Shown here: one piece after another, positions 60,308 to 64,000 of the stretch | Numbering within the stretch: position 1 is the first letter of the stretch | Layout of the letters: the number at the start of each line of letters is the position of its first letter | DNA from: Nonomuraea angiospora | GTDB lineage: Bacteria > Actinomycetota > Actinomycetes > Streptosporangiales > Streptosporangiaceae | Reading direction: 5' to 3' | Assembly: GCF_014873145.1 (NCBI RefSeq) | Contig: NZ_JADBEK010000001.1 | Location: 3,968,001 to 4,032,000 of the forward strand | DNA length: 64,000 bases | Program-made: the position numbers and the translations under genes | The notes under the pieces: generated by a model | Seen by the model: only the letters and a program-made list of their open reading frames with translations | Databases searched by the model: none | Told to the model about the DNA's origin: nothing

Positions 60308-60682
60308 TCAGGGCCAGGTCCGCGCCTCCGCCTCGAACCGGTCGCTCTCCGCGGGCAGCACGCAGAGCAGGTGCCCACCGGGCGCCCGCAGGATGCGGCA
60401 CTCCTGCCACCGCGACACCTCCGTCGCGCCGAGCGCCAGCAGCCGCCGGGTCTCGGCCTCGACGTCGTCCGTCTCGATGTCGAGATGGAACCTCGGCGCG
60501 TCGTCCACCGCCTGGACCGCCACGTCGAGGCCGGGAACGGCTCCGTGCAACGAGGTGAACTGCTCGTACCCGGGCAGCGGGCGCGCGTCGGCCCCGAGCG
60601 CCGCGGCCCAGAACGCCGACGCCTGCTCGGCCTCGGAGGCGGGGGTGTCGATCAGAAGGGCGTAGACCCGGCTGCGATGCAT
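60308..60682 (-). CDS. VOC family protein
   Basis: A 124-residue glyoxalase/bleomycin-resistance-like domain. It has RVYALLIDTPASEAEQASAFWAAALGA and a second half with PRFHLDIETDDVEAETRRLLALGA and CRILRAPGGHLLCVLP. Such actinomycete VOC proteins are often of unknown function. The ATG at 60682 has AGGA eight bases upstream and is preferred over the ATG at 60691. It is monocistronic and convergent with the aldolase gene. Confidence 0.85.
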   Translation of the reverse strand: MHRSRVYALLIDTPASEAEQASAFWAAALGADARPLPGYEQFTSLHGAVPGLDVAVQAVDDAPRFHLDIETDDVEAETRRLLALGATEVSRWQECRILRAPGGHLLCVLPAESDRFEAEARTWP

Positions 60683-60809
60683 GTCGATCATCCTAACGTG
60701 GAAGACCCTGACCGAAATGTCGCCTTATGCGAAGTTTCGACTGCTCTGTGTGCATACACGGTGTCTGTGCGGGTAGCGCCGTTGCAGTGGCTCCTCACAG
60801 GAGGAAACC

Positions 60810-61637
60810 GTGGACATCAACATAGGCCAGGGCATCACGGATGCCTGGCGGCAGATAGCGACGTTCGTCCCGAAACTTGTCGCGTTCCTGGTGATCCTCA
60901 TCATCGGATGGATCATCGCCAAGGCGCTGCAGAAGATCGTCGACAAGGTGCTCGAGCGCGTCGGCTTCGACCGGGCGGTGGAGCGCAGCGGCGTGCGGCG
61001 CTGGCTGGAACAGAGCAAGTACACCGCCCGGAGCCTGCTCGCCAAGATCGTCTTCTATGCGATCCTGCTGGTCACCCTCCAGATCGCCTTCAGCGTGTTC
61101 GGGCCCAACCCGATCTCGTCGATGCTGAACAGCGTGGTGGGCTGGCTGCCCGCGGCCCTGGTCGCCATCGTGATCATCGTGGTGGCGGGCGCGATCGCCA
61201 TGGGAGTCAAGGACATCATCGCCGGCGCGCTCGGCGGGCTCACCTACGGTCGCTGGGTGGCGACGGCCGCGGCCGTCTTCATCTGGGCGCTCGGCATCAT
61301 CGCCGCGCTCAACCAGATCGGGGTGGCCACCACGGTCACGACTCCGGTGCTGATCACGGTTCTCGCCACCATCGGCGCGATCGTGGCGATCGGCATCGGC
61401 GGCGGGCTCGTCCGCCCGATGCAGCAGCGCTGGGAGCGCTGGCTGAGCCGGATCGAGCGGGAGGCCCCGCAGGCCAGGGCGCACGCGGAGGCGTACCAGC
61501 GGGGGCGTGAGGACGCCCGCACGATGGCCGGGGAGCCGGTACGCACCACCCCGGGCGCTCCGGGGGCCCCGGGGACCGCTCCGGGCGCTCCGACCACCCC
61601 GAGCACCCCGCCGCGCTCCGAGATGCCTCCGGACTGA
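60810..61637 (+). CDS. Conserved-TM-helix membrane protein (MscS-related, CmpX-like)
   Basis: The 275-residue protein has four or five membrane helices. It carries the conserved TM helix repeat seen in CmpX-like relatives of MscS: FLVILIIGWIIAKALQKIVDKVLERVGFD, then AGAIAMGVKDIIAGALGGL and VLITVLATIGAIVAIGIGGGL. The C-terminal 60 residues are a Gly/Pro/Ala-rich tail. It lacks the MscS beta domain, so channel activity is uncertain. It starts at GTG with AGGAGG five to six bases upstream. Confidence 0.83.
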   Translation: MDINIGQGITDAWRQIATFVPKLVAFLVILIIGWIIAKALQKIVDKVLERVGFDRAVERSGVRRWLEQSKYTARSLLAKIVFYAILLVTLQIAFSVFGPNPISSMLNSVVGWLPAALVAIVIIVVAGAIAMGVKDIIAGALGGLTYGRWVATAAAVFIWALGIIAALNQIGVATTVTTPVLITVLATIGAIVAIGIGGGLVRPMQQRWERWLSRIEREAPQARAHAEAYQRGREDARTMAGEPVRTTPGAPGAPGTAPGAPTTPSTPPRSEMPPD

Positions 61638-61645
61638 GCCGTCCG

Positions 61646-61678
61646 CCCGCCTGGCCCGGGGCCGCGAGGTCAGGCGGG
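61646..61678. terminator. Hairpin between convergent genes
   Basis: CCCGCCTG (61646-61653) and CAGGCGGG (61671-61678) pair around a 17-base loop. It follows the membrane-protein stop by eight bases and overlaps the stop of the opposing small gene. Confidence 0.55.
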
Positions 61679-61981
61679 GAGGCCGTCCTCCAGGAAACCG
61701 GCTCGGCGGGCCAGCCAGCAGACCGCCGTCAGCCGCAGCGCCGCCGCGTCCGGCTCGCCGGTGAAGACCCAGTCGCGCTCCCGCAGCTCGTCGAGGAAGC
61801 CCAGCAGGTAGTCGCCCAGGGTCTCCCGGTCCAGCGGGATGGCGTCGCGCAGCACCGCCGCGTGCTGGTCGACCGCGGCGACCAGGCCGGGGTCGCCGTC
61901 CATCCGGGCGAGCTGGGCGTCGCCCAGCGTGTTCATCAGCCAGCGCAAGGGCGAAACCGCCCATCCCTCCTCAAAGACCAC
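61670..61981 (-). CDS. Small hypothetical protein (possibly DUF6401-like)
   Basis: A 103-residue, mainly helical protein without membrane segment. The stretch LVAAVDQHAAVLRDAI recalls DUF6401 proteins annotated near natural-product genes, but that match is from memory. The start is best placed at a GTG (61981) with AAGG seven bases upstream; a TTG one codon earlier is also possible. Twenty-seven bases separate it from the pcaL stop upstream on the same strand, so it may be the last gene of the pca transcript. Confidence 0.65.
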   Translation of the reverse strand: MVFEEGWAVSPLRWLMNTLGDAQLARMDGDPGLVAAVDQHAAVLRDAIPLDRETLGDYLLGFLDELRERDWVFTGEPDAAALRLTAVCWLARRAGFLEDGLPA

Positions 61982-62008
61982 CAAACAACCTTAAAGCATC
62001 TCCCAAGG

Positions 62009-63130
62009 TCAGAGACCCTCCGCGTCGATGTCGGCGAGCGTGCGGCGGGCCACCGCGAAGGCGGCGTTGGCGGCCGGAACCCCGCAGTAGACGGCCGTCT
62101 GGAGCAGCACCTCCTTGATCTCCTCGCGCGTGAGCCCGTTCCGCAGAGCCGCGCGGACGTGCATGGCGAGCTCCTCCAGCTGCCCCCGGGCCACGAGCGC
62201 GGTGAGCGTGACGCAGCTGCGGGCGCGCCGGTCCAGGCCGGGCCGGTTCCAGATCTCGTTCCAGGCGTAGCGGGTGATGAGCTCCTGGAAGTCGCGGGTG
62301 AAGTCGGTGGTGGCGGCGACCGTCCGATCGACGTGCGCGTCCCCGAGCACCTCCCGCCTGGTGCGCATGCCCGCCGCCAGGGCGTCCTCGGCGGGCTCGG
62401 CGCTCCGCAGGTGGCCCAGGAGGGCGGCCGTCACCGCGTCGGGGCGCTCCACGTTGGCCAGGTGCGAGGCCCTCGGCACCACCGTCAGGGAAGCGCCCGG
62501 GATGTCGCCGGCCAGGGTGAGCGCGTGGTCGAGCGGCGTGGCCGGGTCCTCGGAGCCGGCGATCACCAGCGTGGGCGCGGCGATCTCCCCCAGGCGGCCG
62601 GTCAGGTCGAAGGCGGCGAGGGCCTCGCAGCAGGCCGCGTACGACGTCGTGTCCACCTCCACGAACCGGTCGAACACCCACTGGCCGTCGAAACCGGGGG
62701 TGAACCAGCGGGCCCTCAGCGCCGGCACGAGCTCCGCCATGCCCTTGCCGCGCACCAGCGCCGCCCGCTCCAGCCACGGTCCCGGCTCGCCGAACCTGGC
62801 CGACGAGCAGCACAGCACCAGCCCGCGCACCCGGTGCCCGGCTTTGACGGCGATGGTGGCGGCGATCGCGCCGCCGAGGGAGACGCCGCCGACCGCGAAC
62901 CGCTCGTCCTCGACCAGCTCCAGCACGGCCCCCGCCAGGTCGTCGACGGTGAACCCGGCCGCGGCCGGCGCCGAGCCGCCGTGGCCCGGCAGGTCGTACC
63001 TGAGGACCCGCCAGGACCCGGTGAGCGCGGGGAGCTGGGGCTGCCAGACCTCCATCGTGGTGCCGAGCGAGGGCCCGAGCACCAGCAGCGGCGCGCCGGC
63101 CGGGCCGTCGATGCGGTGGTGGAGTTTCAC
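62009..63130 (-). CDS. pcaL: Fused 3-oxoadipate enol-lactonase / 4-carboxymuconolactone decarboxylase
   Basis: The 373-residue fusion joins PcaD and PcaC. Residues 1-250 are an alpha/beta-hydrolase with GPSLGTTMEVWQPQL and elbow GVSLGG (Ser84), which opens the enol-lactone to 3-oxoadipate. Residues from about 260 are the carboxymuconolactone decarboxylase: RRARSCVTLTALVARGQLEEL and LLQTAVYCGVPAANAAF. The fusion (PcaL) is the common actinomycete form in the protocatechuate branch of the beta-ketoadipate pathway. The GTG at 63130 has GGGAG upstream and overlaps pcaB by four bases. Confidence 0.94.
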   Translation of the reverse strand: MKLHHRIDGPAGAPLLVLGPSLGTTMEVWQPQLPALTGSWRVLRYDLPGHGGSAPAAAGFTVDDLAGAVLELVEDERFAVGGVSLGGAIAATIAVKAGHRVRGLVLCCSSARFGEPGPWLERAALVRGKGMAELVPALRARWFTPGFDGQWVFDRFVEVDTTSYAACCEALAAFDLTGRLGEIAAPTLVIAGSEDPATPLDHALTLAGDIPGASLTVVPRASHLANVERPDAVTAALLGHLRSAEPAEDALAAGMRTRREVLGDAHVDRTVAATTDFTRDFQELITRYAWNEIWNRPGLDRRARSCVTLTALVARGQLEELAMHVRAALRNGLTREEIKEVLLQTAVYCGVPAANAAFAVARRTLADIDAEGL

Positions 63131-64000
63131 GGTTGCTCCCGGTAGGTGGCGAGGATGCGATCGACGAGTTCGGGGGCCGCCCCCAGGTACGCCGCAGGAT
63201 CGAGCAGGTCGGCGCGGCCCTCCAGCGGGCCGCCCGCGGACAGGGCCGCTTCGAGCGCCTCGCGGTCGAGGTGGGCGGCCAGGCGCTCGGCGACCAGCCG
63301 GCCGCCGGTCAGCTCGGCGTTGGCCCGCATCCGGTCGGGGAACACCCGCAGCCCGGCCACCAGCTCGGCGGCGGTCTCGGCCGCGCCGCCCGTCAGGCGC
63401 AGCGCCTCGCGCAGGGGCAGCCACTCCGCCTGCCAGGCCCCCGCGGCCCGCTCGTGCTCGCCGATCTGCCCGAGGACCTGCGCGTACGCGGGCACCTGGA
63501 ACGCGGCCGACCGGACCAGGACGGACAGGGCGGGATTGCGTTTCTGCGGCATGGCCGACGAGGAGCCGGCCGACGACTCGGCCACCTCCCCCACCTCGGT
63601 CTGGGCCATGAGGACGATGTCGGTGGCCGGTTTGCCGAGCGCGCGGGCCGTGGCGGTGAGCGCCGCGCCGAGCTCGGTGACGGGAGAGCGCTCCGCGTGC
63701 CAGGGCATCAGGGGCGCCGCCAGCCCGATCTCCTCGGCGAACACCTCGGCCAGCAGCAGCGCGGTGCCCGGATCGACGCCACGCGTGCCCGACGGCGGGG
63801 AAGACGCGCCCGATGCCGGAACAGGGGCGCCCGCGAGCTCGGCGAACGCGGCCAGGGTGCCGGCCGCGCCGCCCAGCTGGGCCGGCAGGCGCAGCTCGCG
63901 GAGCCGGGCGCGGGCGCGCATGAGGCCGGCCAGCCACCCCGCCGCCTTCAGCCCGAACGTGGTCGGCACCGCCTGCTGCCCCAGCGTCCGCGCGGCCATC
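63127..64000 (-). CDS. pcaB: 3-carboxy-cis,cis-muconate cycloisomerase (partial, runs off the window)
   Basis: The visible 291 codons are the C-terminal part of a fumarase/aspartase-superfamily enzyme. GSSSAMPQKRNP is the superfamily signature with the catalytic Ser loop. TTFGLKAAGWLAGLMRAR and the placement before pcaL identify PcaB, which lactonises 3-carboxymuconate. The start lies beyond base 64000, probably behind other pca genes. It overlaps pcaL by four bases, so translation is coupled. Confidence 0.9.
   Translation of the reverse strand, partial: MAARTLGQQAVPTTFGLKAAGWLAGLMRARARLRELRLPAQLGGAAGTLAAFAELAGAPVPASGASSPPSGTRGVDPGTALLLAEVFAEEIGLAAPLMPWHAERSPVTELGAALTATARALGKPATDIVLMAQTEVGEVAESSAGSSSAMPQKRNPALSVLVRSAAFQVPAYAQVLGQIGEHERAAGAWQAEWLPLREALRLTGGAAETAAELVAGLRVFPDRMRANAELTGGRLVAERLAAHLDREALEAALSAGGPLEGRADLLDPAAYLGAAPELVDRILATYREQP

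Noticed and set aside
1..64000. CRISPR array
   Set aside because: No regularly spaced repeats with unique spacers; all repeats found are tandem or two-copy.

Overview
The window is chromosomal DNA of a very GC-rich actinomycete. Codon third positions are almost all G or C. The large SARP and LAL regulators, the Methyltransf_19 enzyme, the B12-controlled nrdAB operon and the GTG/TTG starts all fit Streptosporangiaceae or a relative (Nonomuraea-like), but the genus is an inference. No rRNA, CRISPR array, prophage or complete insertion sequence is visible.

Left part (1-11.6 kb): a secreted CHRD protein, an ISAs1 transposase relic, a VOC protein, a DJ-1/PfpI protein, a giant SARP-ATPase regulator, a Rieske lipoprotein, a SRPBCC protein, a zinc alcohol dehydrogenase and a succinate-semialdehyde dehydrogenase. 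Gene debris lies between them: a SARP fragment in inverted orientation, and a CHRD fragment with an internal deletion.

Middle left (12-25 kb): a secreted S1 protease, then a cluster of five alpha/beta-hydrolases with a metallo-beta-lactamase-fold protein and a cupin. Two STAND-type ATPase regulators (one XRE-headed, one LuxR-tailed) are interleaved. The minus-strand hydrolase operon and the hydrolase behind the LuxR regulator share an almost identical promoter block: GTGACGC repeats, a constant 24-base gap, TACGGT, then ATG after 6-7 bases, which predicts leaderless mRNAs under common control.

25-34 kb: a LacI regulator faces a secreted alpha-amylase with two starch-binding domains across a nested palindrome; the tail of what may be a lost alpha-glucosidase lies behind the regulator. 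Two AraC paralogues follow, then a TetR/SDR pair with two clear operators, and a secreted EEP-family phosphodiesterase.

34-48 kb (mostly housekeeping): tRNA-Leu, tRNA-Pro, a MscS channel, class Ia ribonucleotide reductase nrdAB under a cobalamin riboswitch with a possible Shine-Dalgarno-sequestering hairpin, a TctC-type lipoprotein, a SAM methyltransferase, glmS with a small partner gene, a TetR-controlled ABC exporter, a modular cell-wall hydrolase, and a tRNA Gly-Cys-Gly-Val array.

48-60 kb: a methyltransferase, then a divergent catabolic locus. One arm encodes a DeoR regulator, a PdxA2-type dehydrogenase and a DUF1537 acid-sugar kinase. The other encodes a complete family-5 ABC importer, an aldo/keto reductase, a cytoplasmic Asp-box sialidase-like protein and a HpcH/HpaI aldolase, with stop-start overlaps at most junctions. 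Together they look like an uptake, cleavage and breakdown route for an uncharacterised sugar-acid conjugate, and this is the best candidate for an undescribed system.

60-64 kb: a VOC protein, a conserved-TM-helix channel-like protein, a small hypothetical protein and the start of a beta-ketoadipate operon (pcaB, pcaL fusion) that runs off the right edge.
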